A stretch of DNA of 64,000 nucleotides from Pseudomonas gregormendelii (GTDB lineage: Bacteria > Pseudomonadota > Gammaproteobacteria > Pseudomonadales > Pseudomonadaceae): positions 1-64,000 of the forward strand of contig NZ_JADEVO010000022.1 in assembly GCF_017114825.1 (NCBI RefSeq). Direction: 5' to 3'. A program made the position numbers and the translations under genes. This document shows, piece after piece, positions 51,491 through 62,546 of this stretch; position 1 is the stretch's first letter, and each line of letters starts with the position of its first letter. Under the pieces are notes generated by a model. The model was given only the letters and a program-made list of their open reading frames with translations, did not search any database and was not told the origin of the DNA.

Positions 51491-51994
51491 GTGCGTAAGT
51501 TGACTCAATTGGTTCTCCTGGCAACCGTACTGGTGGCAGGTCCGGCTTTTGCCGACATGAAAATCGCGGTCTTGAACTATCAGATGGCCTTGCTCGAATC
51601 CGACGCGGCCAAGAAGTACGCCGTGGATGCCGAGAAGAAGTTCGGTCCTCAGCTGTCCAAGCTCAAGACCCTGGAAAGCAGTGCCAAGGGCATTCAGGAC
51701 CGCCTGATGGCCGGTGGCGACAAGATGCAGCAAGGCGAGCGTGAGCGCCTGGAGCTTGAGTTCAAGCAAAAGGCCCGTGATTTCCAGTTCCAGTCCAAGG
51801 AGCTGAACGAAGCCAAAGCCGTTGCTGACCGTGAAATGCTGAAGCAGCTCAAGCCAAAACTGGACAGCGCTGTGGAAGAAGTCATCAAGAAAGGTGCTTT
51901 TGACCTGGTCTTCGAGCGTGGCGCAGTGATCGATGTCAAACCTCAGTACGACATCACTCGCCAGGTTATCGAGCGCATGAATCAGCTGAAGTAA
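51491..51994 (+). CDS. skp: Periplasmic chaperone Skp (OmpH)
   Basis: 167 residues from GTG at 51491 (AGGAG about 8 nt upstream). Sec signal ending AGPAFA, then the OmpH/Skp fold: a small beta core (MKIAVLNYQMALLES) and a long charged coiled-coil hairpin (about 45-130) that forms the trimeric 'tentacles' cradling unfolded outer-membrane proteins. Position between bamA and lpxD is conserved. The lpxD start follows 3 bp after the stop. Confidence 0.95.
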   Translation: MRKLTQLVLLATVLVAGPAFADMKIAVLNYQMALLESDAAKKYAVDAEKKFGPQLSKLKTLESSAKGIQDRLMAGGDKMQQGERERLELEFKQKARDFQFQSKELNEAKAVADREMLKQLKPKLDSAVEEVIKKGAFDLVFERGAVIDVKPQYDITRQVIERMNQLK

Positions 51995-51997
51995 TCC

Positions 51998-53053
51998 ATG
52001 ACAGCGACTATGAAGCTCGGCCAATTGGCCGAGTTCCTCGGCGCCACCCTGCGTGGCGACCCGGAGAAAGAAATTACTGGGCTAGCCACTTTGCAAGAGG
52101 CTGGCCCAGCTCAGTTGAGCTTTCTGGCAAACCCTCAGTATCGCAAGTACCTGGCTGATTGCCGGGCTGCAGCGTTGTTGCTCAAAGCCGCAGACGCGGA
52201 CGGGTTTGCCGGTAACGTACTGGTGGTGCCGGATCCGTACCTGGCCTACGCGCGGATTTCCCATCTGTTCGATCCCAAGCCGAAGGCGCCTGCCGGCATT
52301 CATCCGACCGCCGTCATCGCTGCCGATGCTGTGGTTGACCCGGCAGCGAGCATCGGTGCATTCGCGGTGATCGAAAGTGCGGCGCGTATTGCCGCCGGCG
52401 TAACAGTTGGCGCACATTGCTTCATCGGCGCGCGCAGCGAAATCGGCGAAGGTGGCTGGTTGGCACCGCGAGTGACGCTGTACCACGACGTTCGCATTGG
52501 CAAACGGGTCGTGATTCAGTCGGGCGCAGTGCTGGGCGGCGAAGGTTTTGGTTTCGCCAACGAGAAAGGCGTTTGGCAGAAGATCGCCCAGATCGGCGGT
52601 GTGCTGGTCGGTGATGACGTCGAGATCGGGGTCAATACCGCGATCGACCGTGGTGCGCTCGCCGATACAGTACTTGGCAATGGCGTGAAGCTCGACAACC
52701 AGATTCAGATCGCCCACAACGTCCAGATTGGCGATCACACCGCCATGGCGGCGTGCGTGGGGATCTCCGGCAGCACCAAGATCGGCAAGCACTGCATGCT
52801 CGCCGGTGGCGTGGGGCTGGTGGGTCATATCGAAATTTGCGACAACGTTTTCATCACCGGGATGACCATGGTGACCCATTCGATTACCGAAAAGGGTGCC
52901 TATTCTTCCGGTACGGCGATGCAGCCGGCAGCCGAGTGGCGCAAAAGCGCGGCACGCATCCGTCAGCTCGATGACATCGCGCGGCGTTTGCGTCAGCTGG
53001 AAAAGCGTGCAGGGGAAGTGACCCCTGACGGTAATGCTTCATCAGATGGCTGA
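51998..53053 (+). CDS. lpxD: UDP-3-O-(3-hydroxyacyl)glucosamine N-acyltransferase
   Basis: 351 residues. Third step of lipid A synthesis, using a 3-hydroxyacyl-ACP. N-terminal uridine-binding region (LGQLAEFLGATLRGD, AQLSFLANPQYRKYL), then a left-handed beta-helix of hexapeptide repeats (GIHPTAVIAADAVVDPAASIGAF onward), catalytic His in DNQIQIAHNVQIGDHT, and a C-terminal helix. The ATG at 51998 is kept; ATG 52010 is also in frame. Linked to fabZ, lpxA and lpxB. Confidence 0.97.
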   Translation: MTATMKLGQLAEFLGATLRGDPEKEITGLATLQEAGPAQLSFLANPQYRKYLADCRAAALLLKAADADGFAGNVLVVPDPYLAYARISHLFDPKPKAPAGIHPTAVIAADAVVDPAASIGAFAVIESAARIAAGVTVGAHCFIGARSEIGEGGWLAPRVTLYHDVRIGKRVVIQSGAVLGGEGFGFANEKGVWQKIAQIGGVLVGDDVEIGVNTAIDRGALADTVLGNGVKLDNQIQIAHNVQIGDHTAMAACVGISGSTKIGKHCMLAGGVGLVGHIEICDNVFITGMTMVTHSITEKGAYSSGTAMQPAAEWRKSAARIRQLDDIARRLRQLEKRAGEVTPDGNASSDG

Positions 53054-53162
53054 TACCATTTCCATATCAAGTGTGCACAGCCGCTAGACTGCCTCCTTGA
53101 TTTGCTAGAGGGGTGCGCTTTTAGTCGCGCGCTCCCAATCTTTACATAGGCTTCCCCCCGAA

Positions 53163-53603
53163 ATGATGGACATCAACGAGATTCGCGAATACCTGCCTCA
53201 CCGTTACCCGTTCCTGCTGGTGGACCGGGTCGTGGATCTGGATGTGGAAGGCAAGCGCATTCGCGCCTACAAGAATGTCAGCATCAACGAACCGTTCTTC
53301 AACGGTCACTTCCCGGCGCACCCAATCATGCCGGGCGTACTGATCATTGAAGCAATGGCTCAGGCTGCCGGGATCCTTGGTTTCAAAATGCTCGACGTGA
53401 AACCAGCCGACGGCACCCTCTACTACTTCGTCGGTTCGGACAAACTGCGCTTCCGCCAGCCAGTGCTGCCGGGCGATCAGTTGATCCTTGAAGCCAAGTT
53501 CCTGAGCTGCAAGCGTCAGATCTGGAAGTTCGAGTGCCAGGCTTCGGTGGACGGCAAGCCAGTGTGCTCCGCTGAAATCATCTGCGCGGAACGCAAACTA
53601 TGA
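53163..53603 (+). CDS. fabZ: 3-hydroxyacyl-ACP dehydratase FabZ
   Basis: 146 residues, hot-dog fold. It dehydrates 3-hydroxyacyl-ACP in fatty-acid elongation, competing with LpxA and LpxD for 3-hydroxyacyl substrates. Active-site His in NGHFPAHPIMPG (H49) and Glu in LIIEAMAQAAG. Two ATGs at 53163 and 53166 are possible starts. The stop overlaps lpxA by 4 bases. The 109-bp gap before it shows no gene. Confidence 0.97.
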   Translation: MMDINEIREYLPHRYPFLLVDRVVDLDVEGKRIRAYKNVSINEPFFNGHFPAHPIMPGVLIIEAMAQAAGILGFKMLDVKPADGTLYYFVGSDKLRFRQPVLPGDQLILEAKFLSCKRQIWKFECQASVDGKPVCSAEIICAERKL

Positions 53604-54376
53604 GTTTGATTGACCCTCGCGCAATCATCGATCCGACGGCCGTACTGGCCGACGACGTCGAGGTCGGCCCTTGGTCGATCGTCGGCGCTGGTGTGGAAAT
53701 CGGCGAGGGGACAGTGATCGGGCCGCATGTGATTCTCAAGGGCCCGACCCGCATTGGTAAACACAATCGCATCTACCAGTTTTCCTCGGTAGGCGAGGAC
53801 ACGCCGGACCTGAAATACAAGGGCGAAGAAACTCGCCTGGTGATCGGCGACCACAACGTCATTCGCGAAGGCGTGACGATTCACCGTGGGACTGTTCAGG
53901 ACCGTTCGGAAACGACCCTGGGTGATCACAACCTGATCATGGCCTATGCCCATATCGGCCACGACAGTGTCATCGGCAACCACTGCATCCTGGTCAACAA
54001 CACCGCGCTGGCGGGGCATGTGCATGTGGAGGACTGGGCGATCCTGTCCGGCTTCACCCTGGTGCATCAGTATTGCCATATCGGCGCCCACAGCTTTTCC
54101 GGCATGGGCACCGCCATTGGCAAGGACGTCCCGGCGTACGTCACGGTGTTCGGCAACCCGGCCGAAGCCCGCAGCATGAACTTCGAAGGCATGCGCCGCC
54201 GCGGTTTCAGTGAAGAAGCCATTCATGCCCTGCGTCGCGCCTACAAGGTCGTGTACCGCCAGGGCCTGACGGTCGAGCAGGCACTGACCGAACTGGGCGA
54301 GGCCTCGGCGCAGTTCCCGGAAGTCGCAGTGTTCCGTGACTCGATCCAGTCTTCGACCCGCGGCATAACCCGTTAA
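53600..54376 (+). CDS. lpxA: UDP-N-acetylglucosamine O-acyltransferase LpxA
   Basis: 258 residues, first step of lipid A synthesis. Left-handed beta-helix of hexapeptide repeats from residue 1 (IDPRAIIDPTAVLADDVEVG) to about 190; the catalytic His lies in LIMAYAHIGHDSVIGNH; the C-terminal helical domain begins near MNFEGMRRRGF. Overlaps fabZ by 4 bases and is 2 bp before lpxB, so synthesis is tightly coupled. Confidence 0.97.
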   Translation: MSLIDPRAIIDPTAVLADDVEVGPWSIVGAGVEIGEGTVIGPHVILKGPTRIGKHNRIYQFSSVGEDTPDLKYKGEETRLVIGDHNVIREGVTIHRGTVQDRSETTLGDHNLIMAYAHIGHDSVIGNHCILVNNTALAGHVHVEDWAILSGFTLVHQYCHIGAHSFSGMGTAIGKDVPAYVTVFGNPAEARSMNFEGMRRRGFSEEAIHALRRAYKVVYRQGLTVEQALTELGEASAQFPEVAVFRDSIQSSTRGITR

Positions 54377-54378
54377 TC

Positions 54379-55509
54379 ATGGCTAACTTGCGTATTGCGC
54401 TGGTAGCGGGTGAGGCTTCCGGTGACATTCTGGGCGCGGGTCTCATGCGCGCGCTCAAGGTTCAGCACCCGGCGGTAGAGTTCATTGGCGTCGGCGGGCC
54501 GTTGATGGAGGCCGAGGGTCTCGTTTCCTACTTCCCCATGGAACGCCTGTCGGTCATGGGCCTGGTGGAAGTGCTGGGCCGTCTGCGTGAGCTGCTGGCC
54601 CGGCGCAAGAAGCTGGTCGGCGATCTCATCGCCGAAAAACCGGATGTGTTCATCGGCATCGATGCCCCGGATTTCAACCTCAATATCGAACTCAAGCTGC
54701 GTCAGGCCGGGATCAAGACCGTGCACTACGTCAGCCCTTCGGTCTGGGCCTGGCGCCAGAAGCGCGTGCTAAAGATTCGCGAAGGCTGTGACCTGATGCT
54801 CACGCTGTTCCCGTTCGAAGCCAAATTCTATGAAGAGAAGGGCGTGCCGGTGCGTTTTGTCGGGCACTCCCTGGCCGACGCGATTCCGCTTGAGGCCGAT
54901 CGCGCCGCCGCGCGGGCCGAGCTCGGCTTGCCGGACGGCCCTCTGGTTGCGCTGATGCCGGGCAGTCGTGGCGGTGAAGTCGGGCGTCTTGGCGAGCTGT
55001 TCCTCGATACTGCCCAGCGCCTGCGCGCCATGCGTCCGGGTGTACGATTTGTCATGCCGTGCGCCAGCCCGCAGCGTCGGGCCCAGCTGGAAGCGATGCT
55101 GGCCGGGCGGGATCTGCCCCTGACGCTGCTCGATGGTCAATCCCATCTTGCACTGGCCGCCTGCAACGCGGTGTTGATCGCGTCCGGAACGGCTACGCTC
55201 GAAGCGTTGTTGTACAAACGGCCCATGGTGGTGGCCTATCGCCTGGCACCGCTGACGTTCTGGATTCTCAAGCGCATGGTCAAAAGCCCCTATGTGTCTT
55301 TGCCTAACCTGCTGGCCCAGCGCCTGCTGGTGCCGGAATTGCTTCAGGATGATGCGACGGTCGAAGCCCTGGCCCAGACCTTGTCCCCCCTGATCGAAGG
55401 CGGGGAAGAACAAACCCGCGGCTTCGACGAAATTCACCGGACCTTGCGTCTGGACGCCTCCAACCAGGCGGCAGATGCCGTGCTGAAACTGATTGGCCAA
55501 GTACAATGA
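54379..55509 (+). CDS. lpxB: Lipid-A-disaccharide synthase
   Basis: 376 residues, GT19 glycosyltransferase that joins lipid X and UDP-2,3-diacylglucosamine. N-terminal IALVAGEASGDILGAGLM, then FIGIDAPDFNLNIE, KTVHYVSPSVWAWRQKRV, LMPGSRGGEVGRL and the C-terminal SGTATLEALLYKRPMVVAYR. Peripheral inner-membrane protein. Stop overlaps rnhB start by 4 bases (ATGA). Confidence 0.97.
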   Translation: MANLRIALVAGEASGDILGAGLMRALKVQHPAVEFIGVGGPLMEAEGLVSYFPMERLSVMGLVEVLGRLRELLARRKKLVGDLIAEKPDVFIGIDAPDFNLNIELKLRQAGIKTVHYVSPSVWAWRQKRVLKIREGCDLMLTLFPFEAKFYEEKGVPVRFVGHSLADAIPLEADRAAARAELGLPDGPLVALMPGSRGGEVGRLGELFLDTAQRLRAMRPGVRFVMPCASPQRRAQLEAMLAGRDLPLTLLDGQSHLALAACNAVLIASGTATLEALLYKRPMVVAYRLAPLTFWILKRMVKSPYVSLPNLLAQRLLVPELLQDDATVEALAQTLSPLIEGGEEQTRGFDEIHRTLRLDASNQAADAVLKLIGQVQ

Positions 55510-56147
55510 GCAAGACAAGCATGCAGATGGGACTGGATTTCACCTTGGTCGCAGAAGTCGAAGAACTGGTTGCCGGCGTCGATGAAGTCGGTCGCGGTCC
55601 GCTCTGCGGGGCCGTGGTGACGGCTGCGGTAATCCTCGATCCGAACCGTCCGATCCTCGGCCTTAACGACTCGAAGAAGCTCACCGAGGCCCGTCGCGAA
55701 AAACTCTACGATGAAATCTGCGAAAAGGCTCTGAGCTGGTGCATCGCCCGGGCCGAAGTCGAGGAAATCGACGAGCTGAACATTCTTCACGCCACCATGC
55801 TGGCAATGCAGCGCGCCATCGAGGGCCTGCACATCCAGCCCAAGCTGGCGATGATCGATGGCAATCGCTGCCCGAAATTGTCCATGCGCGCCGAAGCCGT
55901 GGTGCAGGGCGACGGCAAGGTGCCGGCCATTGCGGCTGCCTCGATTCTGGCCAAGGTCAGCCGTGACCGTGAAATGGCTGCTTTCGAATTGATCTACCCG
56001 GGCTACGGCATCGGCGGCCACAAAGGCTACCCGACTCCCGTTCATCTGGAAGCCCTGGCCCGCCTGGGACCGACGCCGATTCACCGGCGCTCGTTTGCCC
56101 CGGTACGCTTGGCGTATGAGGCTCGGGAGAGCCTGATCGAGAGTTAG
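55506..56147 (+). CDS. rnhB: Ribonuclease HII
   Basis: 213 residues. It cuts the RNA strand at ribonucleotides embedded in DNA. Catalytic acidic residues in AGVDEVGRGPLCG (Asp-Glu), then LGLNDSKKLTEARREKL, ATMLAMQRA and AAASILAKVSRDREM. ATG 55506 overlaps the lpxB stop; ATG 55521 is an alternative a few residues in. A terminator follows before dnaE, closing the lpx transcript. Confidence 0.96.
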   Translation: MSKTSMQMGLDFTLVAEVEELVAGVDEVGRGPLCGAVVTAAVILDPNRPILGLNDSKKLTEARREKLYDEICEKALSWCIARAEVEEIDELNILHATMLAMQRAIEGLHIQPKLAMIDGNRCPKLSMRAEAVVQGDGKVPAIAAASILAKVSRDREMAAFELIYPGYGIGGHKGYPTPVHLEALARLGPTPIHRRSFAPVRLAYEARESLIES

Positions 56148-56168
56148 TCGCAAGGCTGATGTTTTCGC

Positions 56169-56200
56169 CAAGGCCCGGTACAATCCGGGCCTTGTTGTTT
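56169..56200 (+). terminator. Terminator between rnhB and dnaE
   Basis: AAGGCCCGG, TACAAT and CCGGGCCTT, a 9-bp stem followed by GTTGTTTTC. Confidence 0.82.
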
Positions 56201-56223
56201 TCGAGCTCACAGACAGGATCACT

Positions 56224-59745
<3,522 letters not shown>

Positions 59746-59895
59746 CGGCCAGGTGCCGCTCTTGCAGAAGAGAGCAGCCCTGATCTCGACCCAATTTTTA
59801 ATCTCGACCTGAACGCGCCTGTCCCTTATGGTAGGGCGCGAATAGACAACCGGCCGGCCCAAGCTCACTTGGACGTCGACCCAAGACGGACGCCT

Positions 59896-60843
59896 ATGAA
59901 CCCGAATTTTCTAGATTTCGAACAGCCGATCGCCGACCTTCAAGCCAAGATCGAAGAGTTGCGCTTGGTCGGTAATGACAATTCGCTGAATATCGGCGAT
60001 GAGATCTCCCGCCTTCAGGACAAGAGCAGCACCTTGACCGAGGACATCTTCGGCAAGCTGACCAGCTGGCAGATTGCACGTCTGGCGCGTCACCCGAAAC
60101 GTCCATACACCCTCGATTACATCGAGCACATCTTCACCGAGTTCGACGAACTGCACGGCGACCGTCACTTTTCCGACGACGCGGCCATCGTGGGCGGCAT
60201 TGCCCGTCTGGACGACCAGCCGGTGATGATCATCGGTCACCAGAAAGGCCGTGAAGTGCGCGAGAAGGTTCGCCGCAACTTCGGCATGCCGCGCCCTGAG
60301 GGCTACCGCAAGGCGTGCCGCCTGATGGAAATGGCTGAACGCTTCAAGATGCCAATCCTGACGTTCATCGATACGCCGGGCGCTTACCCGGGCATCGATG
60401 CTGAAGAGCGCAACCAGAGCGAAGCGATTGCCTGGAACCTGCGAGTCATGGCACGCCTGAAAACCCCAATCATCGCCACCGTGATCGGTGAAGGTGGTTC
60501 CGGTGGTGCACTGGCGATCGGTGTTTGCGATCAGTTGAACATGCTGCAGTACTCGACTTATGCAGTGATTTCGCCGGAAGGCTGCGCGTCGATCCTGTGG
60601 AAAACTGCCGAAAAGGCACCGGATGCTGCTGAAGCCATGGGCATCACCGCCGAGCGCCTCAAAGGCTTGGGTATCGTCGACAAGGTAATCGGCGAGCCTC
60701 TGGGCGGCGCTCACCGCGACCCGGCCACAGCGGCCGCGTCCATCCGTGCAGAGCTGAGCTCGCAACTGGCGATGCTGAAGAAGTTCGATAGCGAAGCGCT
60801 GCTGGCTCGTCGTTACGAGCGTCTGATGAGCTACGGTCTCTAA
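59896..60843 (+). CDS. accA: Acetyl-CoA carboxylase carboxyltransferase subunit alpha
   Basis: 315 residues from the ATG at 59896 (MNPNFLDFEQPIADLQ); the upstream ATG at 59869 only adds leader. Moves carboxyl from biotin-BCCP to acetyl-CoA with AccD, the first step of fatty-acid synthesis. Marks: VGNDNSLNIGDEI, RHPKRPYTLDYI, LTFIDTPGAYPGIDAEERNQ and GEGGSGGALAIGV (oxyanion loops). A direct repeat ATCTCGACC occurs at 59783 and 59801 in the leader. Ends before a family B hairpin. Confidence 0.97.
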   Translation: MNPNFLDFEQPIADLQAKIEELRLVGNDNSLNIGDEISRLQDKSSTLTEDIFGKLTSWQIARLARHPKRPYTLDYIEHIFTEFDELHGDRHFSDDAAIVGGIARLDDQPVMIIGHQKGREVREKVRRNFGMPRPEGYRKACRLMEMAERFKMPILTFIDTPGAYPGIDAEERNQSEAIAWNLRVMARLKTPIIATVIGEGGSGGALAIGVCDQLNMLQYSTYAVISPEGCASILWKTAEKAPDAAEAMGITAERLKGLGIVDKVIGEPLGGAHRDPATAAASIRAELSSQLAMLKKFDSEALLARRYERLMSYGL

Positions 60844-60857
60844 ATCACGCAATACCC

Positions 60858-60932
60858 CTGTAGGAGCTGCCGAAGGCTGCGATCTTTTTAAAGCAACATC
60901 AAAAGATCGCAGCCTTCGGCAGCTCCTACAGG
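60858..60932. repeat. Inverted family B repeat pair, abutting tilS
   Basis: CTGTAGGAGCTGCCGAAGGCTG and its inverted copy CAGCCTTCGGCAGCTCCTACAG enclose a short AT-rich loop (CTTTTTAAAGCAACATC). The right arm ends in ACAGG, and AGGA at 60930-60933 is the only Shine-Dalgarno candidate for tilS. Confidence 0.9.
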
Positions 60933-60943
60933 ATTTGAACGAT

Positions 60944-62272
60944 ATGAGTCAGCCCATGACTGATCTGCCTGCAAGGTTGCTCCTGCACCTTACGCCCTGG
61001 CGCAATGCCGCTCGTTGGCACATCGCCTTCTCCGGCGGCCTCGACTCCACCGTCCTGCTGCACCTGCTCGCCCATCTTGCAAAAAATCACTCCCTGCCGG
61101 CGCTGAGCGCCATCCATGTCCATCACGGCCTCCAGGCTGCGGCTGACGCGTGGCCGCAGCATTGCCGGTCAGTCTGCAACGAGCTGGGTGTGCCCCTACA
61201 GGTCGTTCGGGTGCAGGTGGAACCCGGCGCCAGCCTTGAGCGCGCCGCCCGGGAAGCTCGCTATGGGGCGTTCGTGGCGGCGACTGGGGCCGACGAGTTA
61301 CTGCTGACTGCCCAGCACCGCGACGATCAGGCCGAAACCCTGTTGTTTCGGTTGATCCGCGGGGCCGGGGTGCGCGGCCTGGCGGGAATGCCTTCACAGC
61401 GAACCCTGGGGCGCGGCCATCTGTTGCGTCCGTTGCTCGATGTCACTCGCAGCGAGCTTGAGTTCTACGCGGCGGAGCATCAGTTGCGCTGGATCGATGA
61501 CCCTTCGAACCAGGACCGGCAGTTCTCGCGCAACTACCTGCGTCATCAGGTTTTGCCGGTCATGATCGAGCGCTGGCCGCAAGCAGTGACCACCATGGCC
61601 CGCAGCGCGGCACACCTGCGGGAAGCGCAGGACTTGCTTGATGAGCTGGCGCACATGGATCTGGCCAGCGCCCGCACGGTCAGTGATTTCGACTGGTTGG
61701 GCGTGCCCTCGCTGGAGTTGGCAGCGCTTGCGGGACTTTCCGCCGCGCGCCAGCGCAATGCGCTGAGTGGCTGGCTTGCGGCATTCACCCAGCTGCCCGA
61801 CAGCGACCATTGGTCGGGTTGGGAGAACCTGCGCGATGCCGCCCCCGATGCCCGGCCGATCTGGCGCCTGGCCCAGGGCGAATTACATCGCACGGGCGGG
61901 CGGATCTGGTGGTTGGCCGGCAGCTGGCTACGTCCGGCAACCGACGCCGTGGCCTGGAATGATCCCTCCCAGCCACTGGTGCTGCCGGATAACGGCGTGC
62001 TTAATTTCAACGGTCGGATTCCCGATGGTCCGTTGCAAATCCGCTATCGTCAGGGGGGTGAGGTCATGGCTGTGGCCGACCGAGGTCATCGCGATCTCAA
62101 GCGCCTGCTCAACGAAAGGCATGTCCCGGGGTTTGTGCGTGGCAGATTGCCGCTGCTCTACCGAGGCGAGCAATTGCTTGGGGTGGCCAACTTGCGGGAC
62201 TTGAGTGGCTGCGCGCGGGACGGCTGGCATTTGCATTGGGCTCCACTAAGCGAAGATCAAGGTTTGAGCTGA
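60944..62272 (+). CDS. tilS: tRNA(Ile)-lysidine synthase
   Basis: 442 residues from the ATG at 60944; the TTG at 60935 is rejected. It ligates lysine to C34 of tRNA-Ile2 so that it reads AUA. PP-loop ATPase motif AFSGGLDSTVLL (S30-S35), AQHRDDQAETLLFRLIRGAG, LEFYAAEHQLRWIDDPSNQD, then the central substrate-binding and C-terminal domain (MAVADRGHRDLKRLLNERHVPGF). Its ribosome site derives from the repeat hairpin immediately upstream, so the hairpin may affect translation. Confidence 0.95.
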   Translation: MSQPMTDLPARLLLHLTPWRNAARWHIAFSGGLDSTVLLHLLAHLAKNHSLPALSAIHVHHGLQAAADAWPQHCRSVCNELGVPLQVVRVQVEPGASLERAAREARYGAFVAATGADELLLTAQHRDDQAETLLFRLIRGAGVRGLAGMPSQRTLGRGHLLRPLLDVTRSELEFYAAEHQLRWIDDPSNQDRQFSRNYLRHQVLPVMIERWPQAVTTMARSAAHLREAQDLLDELAHMDLASARTVSDFDWLGVPSLELAALAGLSAARQRNALSGWLAAFTQLPDSDHWSGWENLRDAAPDARPIWRLAQGELHRTGGRIWWLAGSWLRPATDAVAWNDPSQPLVLPDNGVLNFNGRIPDGPLQIRYRQGGEVMAVADRGHRDLKRLLNERHVPGFVRGRLPLLYRGEQLLGVANLRDLSGCARDGWHLHWAPLSEDQGLS

Positions 62273-62292
62273 AAGGGGCTTTCCGGTAGACT
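62264..62292 (+). promoter_or_regulatory. Sigma-70 promoter candidate for pyrG
   Basis: TTGAGC (62264-62269), exactly 17 bp, TAGACT (62287-62292). The -35 overlaps the end of tilS. The resulting leader is about 250 nt; it contains a direct repeat CTACCGGT (about 62399 and 62414) and GTTTTTTTGAAAGG but no other gene. Confidence 0.6.
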
Positions 62293-62546
62293 ACGCTCCC
62301 TTCTTGATACAACTTCTGTGGATTCGCCTGAATCGCAGGAGTTGCCGATTACCAAGCAGTCTTTGCTGGGCGATTCCAAAAAATGTGTAGCGAGCAACCT
62401 ACCGGTGTTTCATCTACCGGTCTGTCCCAACGCGGCGGTTTTTTTGAAAGGTGCACTGTGATTAATGCAGGTGATCGGGGGCTTCGGCCTTCCTTCGCTT
62501 TCCCCGGCGGCTCGGACCGCTTTAACGCAGACTTCTAGGGTTTTTC

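Noticed and set aside
49085..52024. 979-codon open frame antisense to bamA and skp
   Set aside because: It is created by strong G/C third-position bias in highly expressed genes on the other strand. The translation has no known domain and spans two recognised genes and their gap.
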